A stretch of 64,000 bases of DNA from Bradyrhizobium manausense (GTDB taxonomy: Bacteria > Pseudomonadota > Alphaproteobacteria > Rhizobiales > Xanthobacteraceae): contig NZ_JAFCKB010000013.1 in NCBI RefSeq assembly GCF_018130615.1, forward strand, positions 124,001 through 188,000, read 5' to 3'. This document shows positions 1 through 9,757 of the stretch, one piece after another. The first letter of the stretch is position 1; each line of letters begins with the position of its first letter. The notes under the pieces were generated by a model, which was not told the origin of the DNA, ran no database searches, and saw nothing but the letters and a program-made list of their open reading frames with translations. The position numbers were made by a program, and so were the translations under genes.

Positions 1-1576
1 TCACGCCGACGCCGCCAAAGGCCTCCATCATCTTGTCGTAGCGCGCGCCCTTGACGAACACGGTGGTCGCGGGATCATCGTTGGCGCCGTTGACGTCGGT
101 GCCGCGATAGATGCCGTCATTGTTGAAGATGACGACGCAGATCGGAAGGTTGTAGCGGCAGATGGTCTCGATCTCCATGCCGGAGAAGCCGAAAGCCGAG
201 TCGCCTTCGACCGCAAGCACGGGGTGGCCGGTCTCGAGCGCAGCGGCGATCGCCTGGCCCATGCCGATACCCATCACGCCCCAGGTGCCGACGTCGAGAC
301 GCTTGCGCGGGCGGTACATGTCGATGACGCCGCGGGCGAGGTCGAGCGTGTTGGCGCCTTCGTTGACGAGGATCGCCTCGGGGTGATCCTTGATCACGTT
401 CTTCAAGACGCCGAGCGCGCCGTGATAATCCATCGGCGATTTGTTGTTCATGAGCTTCGGCGCCATCTTGGCGACGTTCTCGTCGCGCTTGGTCACGATG
501 GCCTTGGTCCATTCGGCGGGCGGGGCAGTCCAGGTGGGGCCCATCGCCTGGTTGAAGGCGGAGACGACCGAGCCGATGTCGCCAACGACGGGCGCGACGA
601 TCTCGACGTTGGAGTCCATTTCCTTCGGCTCGATGTCGACCTGGATGAACTTCTTGGGCGCTTCGCCCCAGCTCTTGCCCTTGCCGTGCGACAGCAGCCA
701 GTTCAGCCGGGCGCCGATCAGCATGACGACGTCGGAATCCTTCAGCACCGTCGAACGCGCTGCACCTGCGCATTGCGGATGGGAGTCGGGGAGGAGGCCC
801 TTGGCCATGCTCATGGGGAGGAACGGCACGCCGCTCTTCTCGACGAAGCTCTTGATCTCTTCATCGGCCTGCGCGTAGGCCGCGCCCTTGCCGAGGATGA
901 TGAGCGGGCGCTTCGCGCTCTTCAGCACGTCGAGCGCGCGCTTGACCGAAGCGGGCGAGGGGATCTGCGCAGGCGCTGCATCGATCACCTTGACCAGCGA
1001 CTTCTGGCCGGCGTCGGCGTTCATCACCTGGCCGAACAGCTTTGCCGGCAGGTCGAGATAGACGCCGCCCGGACGGCCGGAGACCGCGGCGCGGATGGCG
1101 CGGGCGAAACCGATGCCGATGTCCTGGGCGTGCAGCACGCGATAGGCCGCCTTGCACAGCGGCTTTGCGATCGCGAGCTGATCCATTTCCTCGTAGTCGC
1201 CCTGCTGGAGGTCGACGATCTCGCGCTCGGAGGAGCCCGAGATCAGGATCATCGGGTAGCAGTTGGTGGTGGCGTGCGCGAGCGCGGTGAGACCGTTGAG
1301 GAAGCCGGGCGCGGAGACCGTGAGGCAGACGCCGGGCTTCTTGGTGAGATAGCCGGCGATGCCCGCGGCGTAGCCGGCGTTCTGCTCGTGGCGGAAGGAG
1401 ATCACGCGAATGCCGGCGGCCTGCGCCATGCGGCCCAAATCCGTGATCGGGATGCCCGGCACATTATAGATGGTGTTGATGCCGTTCAGCTTGAGCGCGT
1501 CGATGACGAGATGGAAGCCATCCGTCAGTTCCTGCTCGGTGCCCGGTGCTTCGGACTTGGTCGCGGTGTTCAGCAT
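1..1576 (-). CDS. oxc: oxalyl-CoA decarboxylase (3' end cut by window edge)
   Basis: Thiamine-diphosphate enzyme that decarboxylates oxalyl-CoA to formyl-CoA in cytoplasmic oxalate breakdown. The frame opens with [12 protein letters not shown] and runs about 525 codons to the edge without a stop. Near the C-terminus it has [20 protein letters not shown] followed by an [10 protein letters not shown] stretch, the ThDP-binding region in the GDS form typical of this family rather than the usual GDG. An N-terminal [11 protein letters not shown] segment supplies the catalytic glutamate. About 40-50 residues are probably missing. The gene follows a GntR regulator on the same strand after 60 bp, so the two are probably co-transcribed. 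No formyl-CoA transferase is visible; it may lie to the left. Family assignment is strong. Confidence 0.95.
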   Translation of the reverse strand, partial: MLNTATKSEAPGTEQELTDGFHLVIDALKLNGINTIYNVPGIPITDLGRMAQAAGIRVISFRHEQNAGYAAGIAGYLTKKPGVCLTVSAPGFLNGLTALAHATTNCYPMILISGSSEREIVDLQQGDYEEMDQLAIAKPLCKAAYRVLHAQDIGIGFARAIRAAVSGRPGGVYLDLPAKLFGQVMNADAGQKSLVKVIDAAPAQIPSPASVKRALDVLKSAKRPLIILGKGAAYAQADEEIKSFVEKSGVPFLPMSMAKGLLPDSHPQCAGAARSTVLKDSDVVMLIGARLNWLLSHGKGKSWGEAPKKFIQVDIEPKEMDSNVEIVAPVVGDIGSVVSAFNQAMGPTWTAPPAEWTKAIVTKRDENVAKMAPKLMNNKSPMDYHGALGVLKNVIKDHPEAILVNEGANTLDLARGVIDMYRPRKRLDVGTWGVMGIGMGQAIAAALETGHPVLAVEGDSAFGFSGMEIETICRYNLPICVVIFNNDGIYRGTDVNGANDDPATTVFVKGARYDKMMEAFGGVGV

Positions 1577-1636
1577 GGGCCTTGTCTCCCTGGTCTCAAT
1601 ACTGGGGCGAATTTTTCGCCCTTCTGGTGAAGGTTG

Positions 1637-2368
1637 CTAGGTGAACAGTTCCTGACCGTGCGCTTCGACGTAAGCGGCAAGGCCAAGGGTGTGGTCGCGG
1701 GCGCGCTTCTCGGCGAGCTCGGTGTCGCGCGCTTCCAGCGCTTCGATCATGGCGAGATGCTCGGGCAGGGACGTCGCGGTGCGGTCCTTGCGGCCGATCG
1801 TCAGTTGCCGGTAGCCGCGCACATGCAGCAGCAGATCGTTGGTGAGATCGACCAGAACCGGAGATTCCGACAGCGAGATCAGCGCCTGGTGGAAGGCGAT
1901 GTTGGCCTTCGAATATTCCTCGACGTGATCCTCGGGCAGCCGGTCCTTGCCGAAGTCCTTGAAATAGTCGCGTAGCGCCGAAATGTCCTTCTTGCGCGCA
2001 GTGGTGGTGATGAGGCGCGCGGCCATGCTCTCCAGCGCGGCCCAGGCGCGGATCATGTCGACGATCTCGCTCTTGGTCCGGCGCACCACCATGATGCCGC
2101 GGCGCGGAACAGTCTTCACGAAGCCGTCCTGCTCGAGCATCGCGATGGCTTCGCGGATCGGCGTGCGGCTGACACCCAGGCGTTCGGACAGCGCGCGCTC
2201 GTCCAGCATCACCGGCTCGGGTGTCGAGTAGATGTCCATCTTGAGGATGGCTTCCTTCAAGGCGTCATACGCCTTGTTCTTGAAGCTGCTCTCCGGGGCA
2301 ATACGAACGATTGCGATGTCTGCCTCGGCCATGTTCGGCAACGCCTTGGTTGGTTTCCGCAGTGACAC
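1637..2368 (-). CDS. GntR/FCD-family transcriptional regulator of the oxalate locus
   Basis: A 243-residue DNA-binding regulator. A winged helix around residues 35-95 (ALSERLGVSRTPIREAIAML, then FVKTVPRRGIMVV) is followed by an all-helical FCD ligand domain, the FadR subfamily layout. The start is taken as GTG at 2368 because AGGAGA lies 7-8 nt upstream; the internal ATG at 2332 has no Shine-Dalgarno. It lies upstream of oxc and is divergent from the acyl-CoA synthetase at 2678. The intervening region carries two identical palindromes of the type this subfamily binds, so it probably controls both directions. The effector (oxalate, oxalyl-CoA or formate derived) is a guess. Confidence 0.9.
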   Translation of the reverse strand: MSLRKPTKALPNMAEADIAIVRIAPESSFKNKAYDALKEAILKMDIYSTPEPVMLDERALSERLGVSRTPIREAIAMLEQDGFVKTVPRRGIMVVRRTKSEIVDMIRAWAALESMAARLITTTARKKDISALRDYFKDFGKDRLPEDHVEEYSKANIAFHQALISLSESPVLVDLTNDLLLHVRGYRQLTIGRKDRTATSLPEHLAMIEALEARDTELAEKRARDHTLGLAAYVEAHGQELFT

Positions 2369-2424
2369 GACGATTCTCCTCTGATGGGAGTCGTCTTTTA
2401 CAGGAATATTTACTGGAAAGTTTT

Positions 2425-2441
2425 TGGCATACCAAATGCCA
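2425..2441. promoter_or_regulatory. operator-like palindrome, copy 1
   Basis: The 17-bp sequence TGGCATACCAAATGCCA has perfect 6-bp arms (TGGCAT/ATGCCA) and contains the nested near-palindrome TGGCATACCA, the shape typical of FCD-class GntR operators. It lies 57 bp upstream of the GntR gene start. Binding by the adjacent regulator is inferred. Confidence 0.7.
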
Positions 2442-2505
2442 GAATGTCAAGCTGGCTATTTTTTGCGGCGTTCTGAGCGGTGGTTCGACTTGACAAGTTG
2501 GCTTC

Positions 2506-2522
2506 TGGCATACCAAATGCCA
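2506..2522. promoter_or_regulatory. operator-like palindrome, copy 2
   Basis: An exact second copy of the 17-bp palindrome, 81 bp from the first. A TTGACA hexamer at 2490-2495 lies just upstream and could be the -35 of a rightward promoter for the acyl-CoA synthetase, though the matching -10 would be poor. If so, the operator overlaps the core promoter. Confidence 0.7.
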
Positions 2523-2677
2523 TCGCCAGCCATTTTTGATCCAAGCTGGCGGAGTAATCAAGGCCTTTCGCCGCTCCGTTCCGCCAGATGGAACAGAGCG
2601 CGGCGATGGCAAGTGTCACGGCAGCCGCATCACGCGCGCTTTGCAAAGCAAGAACTGAAGGTCAAGGGAGAAGCTAT

Positions 2678-4807
2678 ATGTCCAATTCCAAAGACGTCGT
2701 CCGCAAGGTCCTTGACCAGGTCAAGGCGGACAACCGCACCAGCCTGACCGCCCCCGAAGGTAAGGTGGTCTGCGACGCCTACGGCATCCCGGTGCCGAAG
2801 GAGGGCGTGGCGAAGTCGGCGGGCGAGGCCGGCAAGATGGCTTCCGCGATGGGATTCCCGGTTGTGATGAAGATCGTCTCGCCGGACATTCTCCACAAGA
2901 CCGAGGCCGGCGGCGTCATCGTCGGCGTCAAGACGGCGCAGGACGCCGAAAAGGCTTATGAGACCATTCTCGGCAACGCCAAGAAGTACAAGGCCGATGC
3001 CAAGATCGAGGGCATCCAGGTGCAGCAGATGCTGGCCGGCGGCACCGAAGTCATCGTCGGCTCGATCACAGACGGCTCGTTCGGCAAGCTGGTCGCCTTC
3101 GGCCTCGGCGGCGTGCTGGTCGAAGTGCTGAAGGACATCACCTTCCGCCTCGCACCCGCGACGAAGGAGGACGCGCTCTCCATGCTCGACGGCATCCAGG
3201 CGCATGAGATTCTGAAGGGCGTGCGTGGCGGCGAGCCGGTGAACCGCACGGCGCTCGCCGACGTCATCGTCAAGGTCTCGCAGCTCGTCACCGACTTCCC
3301 TGAGATCGTCGAGCTCGACCTCAACCCTGTCTTCGCCACCGCAAAGGATGCGATTGCCGCCGACGTGCGCATCGTTGTCGACTTCGCCTACAAGCCGAAG
3401 CCCAAGCCGCGCCCGACCGAAGAGATCGTTGCGGCCATGAGCCGCATCATGCAGCCGAAGGCGGTTGCAGTGGTCGGCGCCTCCGCGGAGGACGGCAAGA
3501 TCGGCAATTCCGTGATGAAGAACCTCATCAACGGTGGCTACAAGGGCGAGATCTATCCGATCCACCCCAAGGCGGCCGAGATTCTCGGCTACAAGGCCTA
3601 CAAGAGCGTCAAGGACGTTCCGGGCGTCATCGACACCGCCGTATTCGCGATCCCCGCGAAGTTCGTGGCTGCGGCGCTCACCGAATGCGGTGAGAAGAAG
3701 ATCCCCGGCGCGGTGCTGATCCCGTCGGGCTTTGCTGAAGCCGGTGCGCCGGAGCTGCAGGCCGAGATCGTCGAGGTCGGCAAGAAGTACGACATCCGCC
3801 TGATGGGACCGAACATCTACGGCTTCTATTATACGCCGGCCAATCTCTGCGCGACCTTCTGCACGGCTTACGACGTCAAGGGCCACGCGGCGCTGTCGTC
3901 GCAGTCGGGCGGCATCGGCATGGCCATCATCGGCTTCTCGCGCTCGGCGAAAATGGGCGTGTCGGCCATCGTCGGCCTCGGCAACAAGTCCGACATCGAC
4001 GAGGACGATCTGCTCGCCTTCTTCGAGCAAGATCCGAACACCAACCTGATCGCGCAGCACTGCGAGGACCTCAAGGACGGCCGCGCCTTTGCGGAAGCCG
4101 CCAAGCGCGTCTCCAAGAAGAAGCCGGTCGTCGTGCTCAAGGCCGGCCGCACCTCGGCCGGCGCCAAGGCGGCCTCGTCACACACCGGCGCGCTCGCCGG
4201 CAACGACAAGATCTACGAGGATGTGCTGGCGCAGTCGGGCGTGATTCGCGCCCGCAGCCTGCGGCAGCTGCTCGAATTCGCCCGTGGCGTGCCGGTGCTG
4301 CCGACGCCGAAGGGTGAGAACGTGCTGATCATCACCGGTGCGGGCGGTTCGGGCGTGCTGCTGTCGGACTCCTGCGTCGACAACGGCCTGTCGCTGATGT
4401 CGATGCCGCCGGATCTCGACGCGGCCTTCCGCAAGTTCATCCCGCCGTTTGGTGCAGCCGGAAATCCTGTGGATATCACCGGTGGCGAGCCCCCGATCAC
4501 CTACGTCAACACGGTGAAGCTCGGCCTCTCGGACGAGCGCATCCACTCGCTGATCCTCGGCTACTGGCACACCATCGTCACGCCGCCGATGGTGTTCGCT
4601 CGCAACATGGTCGAGGTGAAGAAGGAGATGGAGGCCAAGGGCTTCGTCAAGCCGATCGTGGCCTCGCTCGCCGGCGACGTCGAAGTCGAGGAGGCCGCCG
4701 AGTATCTCTACCAGAACGGCATCCCGGCCTACGCCTATTCGACCGAGCTTCCGGTCGAGGTGCTCGGTGCCAAGTACAAGTGGGCCCGCGGCGCGGGTCT
4801 GCTCTAA
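2678..4807 (+). CDS. NDP-forming acyl-CoA synthetase family protein (acetate-CoA ligase type)
   Basis: A 709-residue protein of the succinyl-CoA-synthetase-like superfamily, which couples acyl-CoA and NTP interconversion through a phosphohistidine. An ATP-grasp domain comes first (about 10-230, with GFPVVMKIVSPDILHKTEAG), then a CoA-binding Rossmann domain (from about 255, AVAVVGASAEDGKIGNSVM) and ligase subdomains with SQSGGIGMAII and SSHTGALAG, whose histidine near residue 502 is the likely phosphorylated one. The ATG at 2678 is chosen because AAGGGAG lies 7 nt upstream; the frame is open further up to 2588 without such a site. It is divergent from the GntR-oxc pair and shares their operator region, so a role in activating oxalate or recycling formyl-CoA is plausible. 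The substrate cannot be read from sequence. Confidence 0.85.
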   Translation: MSNSKDVVRKVLDQVKADNRTSLTAPEGKVVCDAYGIPVPKEGVAKSAGEAGKMASAMGFPVVMKIVSPDILHKTEAGGVIVGVKTAQDAEKAYETILGNAKKYKADAKIEGIQVQQMLAGGTEVIVGSITDGSFGKLVAFGLGGVLVEVLKDITFRLAPATKEDALSMLDGIQAHEILKGVRGGEPVNRTALADVIVKVSQLVTDFPEIVELDLNPVFATAKDAIAADVRIVVDFAYKPKPKPRPTEEIVAAMSRIMQPKAVAVVGASAEDGKIGNSVMKNLINGGYKGEIYPIHPKAAEILGYKAYKSVKDVPGVIDTAVFAIPAKFVAAALTECGEKKIPGAVLIPSGFAEAGAPELQAEIVEVGKKYDIRLMGPNIYGFYYTPANLCATFCTAYDVKGHAALSSQSGGIGMAIIGFSRSAKMGVSAIVGLGNKSDIDEDDLLAFFEQDPNTNLIAQHCEDLKDGRAFAEAAKRVSKKKPVVVLKAGRTSAGAKAASSHTGALAGNDKIYEDVLAQSGVIRARSLRQLLEFARGVPVLPTPKGENVLIITGAGGSGVLLSDSCVDNGLSLMSMPPDLDAAFRKFIPPFGAAGNPVDITGGEPPITYVNTVKLGLSDERIHSLILGYWHTIVTPPMVFARNMVEVKKEMEAKGFVKPIVASLAGDVEVEEAAEYLYQNGIPAYAYSTELPVEVLGAKYKWARGAGLL

Positions 4808-4820
4808 GAGTGTGTGTTCG

Positions 4821-4984
4821 CCTCTCCCCGCTTGCGGGGAGAGGCCGAATTCGATCGCAGATCGAATTCGGGTGAGGGGCAGCTTCCGCAAGTCCGACTG
4901 TAATAGTTCTGCCGGAGGCTCTCCCTCACCCTGACCCTCATAGAGCGAGCGAAGCTCGTCTCGGCCCCGCAAGCGGGGAGAGGG
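4821..4984. repeat. GC-rich palindromic intergenic element (family A, copy 1)
   Basis: It opens with a perfect hairpin CCTCTCCCCG-CTTG-CGGGGAGAGG (4821-4844), immediately followed by a second perfect one with arms CCGAATTCGAT/ATCGAATTCGG (4845-4871). It closes with an inverted CCGCAAGCGGGGAGAGG at about 4966-4982. Related elements occur near 10569, 35378 and 45191. The first hairpin may also end transcription of the preceding gene. Confidence 0.7.
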
Positions 4985-4995
4985 AATAGGAACGA

Positions 4996-5847
4996 ATGCA
5001 GGTCGCGATGGGCAAGAACGTGATCAGGCGCAAATCGCTCGAACCACGATCGGCATCGGAGGCCGACCGCGACGGCGGCGTGCAGTCGGTCGACCGCGCG
5101 CTGTCGATCCTCGAGACGCTGGCCGAGGACGACGAAGGCTATCGCCTCAGCGACCTCGCCGTCCGCACTGGCCTCTCAGCCTCGACCGTGCACCGCCTGC
5201 TGGCGACGCTGGAAAGCCGCCGCTTCGTGCAGTTCGACCGTGCCGAATCCAAATGGCATGTTGGCGTGCGCAGCTTTACCGTGGGCGCGAGCTTTGCGCG
5301 GCGGCGCAATTTTACCGCACAGGCGATTCCCTATTTGCGCAAGCTGCGCGATCTCACCCGCGAGACGGCCAATCTCGCGGTCGTCGACGACGAGTTCATT
5401 ATTGTGCTGACCCGCATGGAGAGCCGCGAGATCATGCGCTCGCTGACCAAGGTCGGCGGCCGCGTCGCGATGGTGACCTCAGGCGTCGGCAAGGCCGTGC
5501 TTGCGACCTATTCCGACGAGGATGTCGGCGCCGTCATCCGCCATCACGGCATGCCCAGGTTGACGGAAAAATCCATCGTGCGGCCGGGCGACCTGTTCAG
5601 GGAGCTGGCGGAGGTCCGCAAGCAGGGCTTTGCGATCGACGACGAGGAGGCGCAGATGGGCCTGCGCTGCGTGGCCGCGGTGGTCTACAACGCGCTCGCC
5701 GAGCCGCTTGCCGCGATTTCCGTATCCGGCATGACCAGCCGCATCACAGATGAGCGATTGCCGGAGGTCGGCCGCATTGTGCGGGAGGTGGCCGCGGAAC
5801 TCACGGCCGCGCTCGGCGGTGTGACGCCGGCAGTGAAACAGGATTGA
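4996..5847 (+). CDS. IclR-family transcriptional regulator
   Basis: A 283-residue regulator. After a basic N-terminus, a winged helix spans about residues 32-92 (VQSVDRALSILETLAE, then LSDLAVRTGLSASTVHRLLA), followed by the GAF-like IclR effector domain with a KQGFAIDDEEAQMGLRCVA stretch and a hydrophobic AISVSG strand. The ATG at 4996 has a weak GGA; the in-frame ATG at 5008 is an alternative. It stands between the acyl-CoA synthetase and adenine deaminase, all on the plus strand. IclR proteins often control glyoxylate, allantoin and aromatic genes, so the downstream ade/gcl genes are candidate targets. The effector is unknown. Confidence 0.9.
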   Translation: MQVAMGKNVIRRKSLEPRSASEADRDGGVQSVDRALSILETLAEDDEGYRLSDLAVRTGLSASTVHRLLATLESRRFVQFDRAESKWHVGVRSFTVGASFARRRNFTAQAIPYLRKLRDLTRETANLAVVDDEFIIVLTRMESREIMRSLTKVGGRVAMVTSGVGKAVLATYSDEDVGAVIRHHGMPRLTEKSIVRPGDLFRELAEVRKQGFAIDDEEAQMGLRCVAAVVYNALAEPLAAISVSGMTSRITDERLPEVGRIVREVAAELTAALGGVTPAVKQD

Positions 5848-6000
5848 GCCAGAAGACGGAACTCGTGCAGATCTGCAAGATCGGGAACGGTGGGCGGTAT
5901 GGCGCCTAAGGTCTAAGCAGGCGTGCCGCTATATTTGAGCTTGCCCGCTTTGGCGTAGAGCGTAACCATCGTTGGGTCGTAACGCCACGCGAGGGTTCTG

Positions 6001-7803
6001 ATGACCAAGCTCACCCGTTTTGCCGTCGCGCCACTCCACGCAATCACGCGCCGTCTTGCCGATGTCGCCTCGGCACGCGTTGCGCCCGACCTCGTCATAT
6101 CAGGCGCGCGGGTGCTCTCGACCTATTCAGAGCGGATCCATCCGGGACGGGAAGTCTGGATCACGGGCGGCCGCATCGCCGCGGTGAAGCCGGCTGGCGC
6201 GGCGAAAAAGGCGTGGCGCGACGCGCCTGTGTACGACGCCGCCGGCGGCATCGTCGCGCCGGGACTGGTCGATCCGCACATCCACATCGAATCCTCGATG
6301 GTGACGGCCTGCGCCTATGCCGAGGCCGCGCTGCTCAATGGCACCACCACGATCTTCTGCGACAGCCACGAGATCGGCAATGTCATGGACGTCGCCGGTG
6401 TCGAGGCGATGTTGGAGGATGCGCGCGAGGCGCCGCTCTCGATCTTCTTGACTGTGCCGAGCACGGTACCGGCGACCTCGGCCGAGCTGGAGACGGCCGG
6501 CGGCGATCTCACGCCCGACAAGATCGCCGGCCTGTTCGACCGCTGGCCCGAAGCCGTCGCGCTCGGCGAGAAGATGGACTTCGTGCCTGTCACGATGGGC
6601 GACGAGCGCAGCCATGCGATCCTCGCCGCGGCCTTGAAGCGGGGGCGGCCGGTCTCCGGTCATGTCTATGGTCGCGAATTCGTCGCAGCCTATGCGGCGA
6701 GCGGCGTCACCGATACCCATGAAGCGATCGACCGCGACATCGCCGACGATCTGCTCGATGCCGGGGTCTGGATCTTCCTGCGTGGCGGGCCGCCGACCAC
6801 GCCCTGGCATTCGCTGCCGCAGGCGATCCGGACGATCACCGAGCTCGGTGCGTCGCACAAGCGCACCGCGGTGTGCACTGATGATCGCGATGCCGACGAT
6901 CTGCTGTTGTTCGGCCTCGACTGGGTGGTGCGCGAAGCCGTGAAGGCGGGCATGTCGCCGGAGCAGGCCTGGTCGATGGGCTCGCTGCATGGCGCCACGC
7001 GCTTCGGCATGGAAGGCGATATCGGCGGTCTCGGCGGCGGCCGCCGCGCCGATCTCGTGCTGATGGACGATCAGCTCAAGCCGCAATGCACCTGGTATGG
7101 CGGCGAGCTCGTGGTCGAGCACGGCAAGATCACGCCGCTTCTCGATCAGGCATTGTCACAGCGCTACCAATATCCCAAGGCGGCTTACGTGACCGTGAAG
7201 CTGCCGGAGACGATGAAGCTGACACCGGAGTTGCCGGCGAAAGCCTGCACCGTCAACGCGATCAAGACCGCGCTGCCCGGCATCACGCTGATCCATGAGA
7301 AGGTCAGGATCGAGCCGGCAAAGGATTGGCCATCGTTGTTTGAGCGTTACGGCCTCTGCTTTGTCGCGGTGGTCGAGCGCCACGGCAAGTCGGCCGGCAA
7401 CGTTGCCCATGGCCTGCTCAAGGATTTTGGCCTGAAGCGGGGCGCGGTCGCCTCCAGCGTCGGGCATGATAGCCACAACATCATCGTCGCCGGAACCAAT
7501 GAGCCGGATATGCTGGTCGCGATCTCGGCGATCAAGGAGCAGCAGGGGGGCGTCTGCGTCGTCGCAGACGGCAAGGTGAGGGCGCTGGTCCCGCTGCCCA
7601 TCGCAGGCCTGCTCTCCGACAAGCGCGTCACCGAGGTGGCCGAGGAGGTCAGGGCGCTGAAGAAGGAATGGGCCGAGGCCGGCTGCACCATCCCCTACAT
7701 GGGTTTCAATTTGATTCCGCTATCGGTCATTCCGGAAATTCGCATCACCGACAAGGGCCTCGTGCTGGTCCCGCAGATGGAGCTGGCGCCGCTGTTCGAG
7801 TGA
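6001..7803 (+). CDS. ade: adenine deaminase
   Basis: A metal-dependent amidohydrolase converting adenine to hypoxanthine and ammonia in purine salvage or catabolism. The 600-residue length fits the family. Visible are the strand-1 metal motif [11 protein letters not shown] (about 90), the DSHEIGN segment, a GHVYG histidine region, and [11 protein letters not shown], whose aspartates complete the site. The C-terminal ALPGITLIH...VGHDSHNI region belongs to the Ade C-terminal domain. A 153-bp gap precedes it, and gcl follows 152 bp later on the same strand. Hypoxanthine can go through urate and allantoin to glyoxylate, the substrate of gcl, which may explain the neighbourhood; no allantoin genes are in view. 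Confidence 0.92.
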   Translation: MTKLTRFAVAPLHAITRRLADVASARVAPDLVISGARVLSTYSERIHPGREVWITGGRIAAVKPAGAAKKAWRDAPVYDAAGGIVAPGLVDPHIHIESSMVTACAYAEAALLNGTTTIFCDSHEIGNVMDVAGVEAMLEDAREAPLSIFLTVPSTVPATSAELETAGGDLTPDKIAGLFDRWPEAVALGEKMDFVPVTMGDERSHAILAAALKRGRPVSGHVYGREFVAAYAASGVTDTHEAIDRDIADDLLDAGVWIFLRGGPPTTPWHSLPQAIRTITELGASHKRTAVCTDDRDADDLLLFGLDWVVREAVKAGMSPEQAWSMGSLHGATRFGMEGDIGGLGGGRRADLVLMDDQLKPQCTWYGGELVVEHGKITPLLDQALSQRYQYPKAAYVTVKLPETMKLTPELPAKACTVNAIKTALPGITLIHEKVRIEPAKDWPSLFERYGLCFVAVVERHGKSAGNVAHGLLKDFGLKRGAVASSVGHDSHNIIVAGTNEPDMLVAISAIKEQQGGVCVVADGKVRALVPLPIAGLLSDKRVTEVAEEVRALKKEWAEAGCTIPYMGFNLIPLSVIPEIRITDKGLVLVPQMELAPLFE

Positions 7804-7955
7804 GGCGGCTTTCACGTTTTCCGCGATCTAACCGATTGAGACGACCACGGTTTTTCAACAGTTGCCGCATCGTGGAAAATAAAATCTGCTTCGTTGAGAT
7901 CGGTCTCTGCGCACCCGATGATCTCGCTCGCTGATTTAACCAAGCGAGGTCCGAT

Positions 7956-9746
7956 ATGGCGAAGATGCGAGCTGTCGATGCAGCCGTGCGTATCCTGGAG
8001 AAGGAAGGCATCTCGACGGCCTTCGGTGTTCCCGGCGCGGCGATCAATCCGCTTTACTCGGCGCTGAAGAAGCGCGGCTCGATCCGTCACATCCTGGCGC
8101 GCCATGTCGAGGGTGCCTCGCACATGGCCGAGGGCTATACGCGGGCCAGGGCCGGCAATATCGGCGTCTGCATCGGCACCTCGGGGCCGGCCGGCACCGA
8201 CATGATCACCGGGCTCTATTCGGCAATCGCCGATTCCATTCCGATCCTCTGCATCACCGGGCAGGCGCCGCGGGCGCGGCTTTACAAGGAGGATTTCCAG
8301 GCTGTCGACATCGAGTCGATTGCAAAGCCCGTGACCAAATGGGCGGTGACGGTGCGTGAGCCGGCGCTGGTGCCACGCGTGTTCAGCCAGGCCTTTCATG
8401 TGATGCGCTCGGGCCGGCCCGGACCGGTATTGATCGACATGCCGCTTGACGTGCAGCTCGCCGAGATCGAGTTCGACGACGAGACCTATGAGCCGCTGCC
8501 GGTCTACAAGCCAACCGCGACGCGCAAGCAGGTCGAGAAGGCGCTGGAGATGCTCAACGCCGCGGAGCGGCCGCTGATCGTCGCGGGCGGCGGCATCATC
8601 AATGCCGATGCTTCGGACCTGCTGGTCGAGTTCGCCGAGATCGCCAACGTGCCGGTCGTCCCGACGCTGATGGGATGGGGCGCGATCCCCGACGATCACG
8701 TCCTGATGGCCGGCATGGTTGGCCTGCAGACCAGCCACCGCTATGGCAACGCGACGCTGCTCGAATCCGACTTCGTGCTCGGCATCGGCAATCGCTGGGC
8801 TAACCGTCACACGGGCTCGGTCGAGACCTACACCAAGGGCCGCACCTTTGTGCATGTCGATATCGAACCGACCCAGATCGGGCGCGTGTTCAATCCCGAT
8901 CTCGGCATCGTCTCGGACGCCAAGGCCGCGCTCGAGCTCTTCGTCTCCGTCGCCAGGGAGTGGCGCCGGTCAGGCAGGCTCCGCGAGCGCCAGGCGTGGC
9001 CCGCGGCCTGCCGCGACCGCAAGAAGACCATGTTGCGCAAGAGCCATTTCGACAACGTTCCGATCAAGCCGCAGCGTGTCTATGAGGAGATGAACAAGGC
9101 GTTCGGCCGCGACACCACCTACGTCACCGTGATTGGCTTGTCCCAGATCGCCGGCGCTCAGTTTCTCGGCGTCTACAAGCCGCGTAACTGGATCAATGCC
9201 GGGCAGGCGGGCCCGCTTGGCTGGACGCTGCCGGCGGCGCTGGGCGTGCGCGCCGCGTGCCCGGATCGTGACATCGTTGCGCTCTCCGGCGACTACGACT
9301 TCCAGTTCCTGATCGAGGAGCTCGCAGTCGGGGCGCAGTTCAATCTGCCCTACATCCACGTCGTCGTGAACAATTCCTATCTTGGCCTGATCCGTCAGGC
9401 CCAGCGCGGTTTCGATATGGACTATCACGTCCAGCTCTCATTCGAGAACATCAACGCGCCGGAGATCGGCGTCTACGGCGTCGACCATGTCGCGGTCGCC
9501 GAAGGCCTCGGCTGCAAGGCGATCCGCGTCACCGATCCGAAGGATACCCAGGCTGCATTCGCGACGGCGCGCGAATTGATGAAGAAGCACCGCGTGCCCG
9601 TGGTGGTCGAGTTTATCCTCGAGCGCGTCACCAACATCGCGATGGGCACGGAGATCGACAACATCGTCGAGTTCGAGGAGGTGCTGGACCTGCCGCTCGA
9701 CGAGGTCGGAACCGCGCGGCCCGGCGTGTTGCAGCCGGCAGAATAG
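7956..9746 (+). CDS. gcl: glyoxylate carboligase (tartronate-semialdehyde synthase)
   Basis: A ThDP- and FAD-binding enzyme joining two glyoxylates into tartronate semialdehyde plus CO2. At 596 residues it follows the Escherichia coli Gcl closely in length and motifs: [10 protein letters not shown] start, [35 protein letters not shown] and a C-terminal ThDP motif [19 protein letters not shown] with [10 protein letters not shown]. Residue 51 is valine (ILARHV), where most ThDP enzymes have the catalytic glutamate; that substitution is the known signature of Gcl. It is followed after 11 bp by hyi and later glxR, giving the complete route from glyoxylate toward glycerate. Confidence 0.97.
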   Translation: MAKMRAVDAAVRILEKEGISTAFGVPGAAINPLYSALKKRGSIRHILARHVEGASHMAEGYTRARAGNIGVCIGTSGPAGTDMITGLYSAIADSIPILCITGQAPRARLYKEDFQAVDIESIAKPVTKWAVTVREPALVPRVFSQAFHVMRSGRPGPVLIDMPLDVQLAEIEFDDETYEPLPVYKPTATRKQVEKALEMLNAAERPLIVAGGGIINADASDLLVEFAEIANVPVVPTLMGWGAIPDDHVLMAGMVGLQTSHRYGNATLLESDFVLGIGNRWANRHTGSVETYTKGRTFVHVDIEPTQIGRVFNPDLGIVSDAKAALELFVSVAREWRRSGRLRERQAWPAACRDRKKTMLRKSHFDNVPIKPQRVYEEMNKAFGRDTTYVTVIGLSQIAGAQFLGVYKPRNWINAGQAGPLGWTLPAALGVRAACPDRDIVALSGDYDFQFLIEELAVGAQFNLPYIHVVVNNSYLGLIRQAQRGFDMDYHVQLSFENINAPEIGVYGVDHVAVAEGLGCKAIRVTDPKDTQAAFATARELMKKHRVPVVVEFILERVTNIAMGTEIDNIVEFEEVLDLPLDEVGTARPGVLQPAE

Positions 9747-9757
9747 GGGACCACATC

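Noticed and set aside
224-1630. Long plus-strand reading frame opposite oxc
   Set aside because: Arginine/histidine/leucine-rich translation typical of the antisense of a GC-rich gene; the minus-strand frame shows clear oxalyl-CoA decarboxylase motifs.
7804-7955. Possible IclR operator in the A/T-rich patch before gcl (around 7870-7895)
   Set aside because: No convincing dyad could be aligned; left unannotated.
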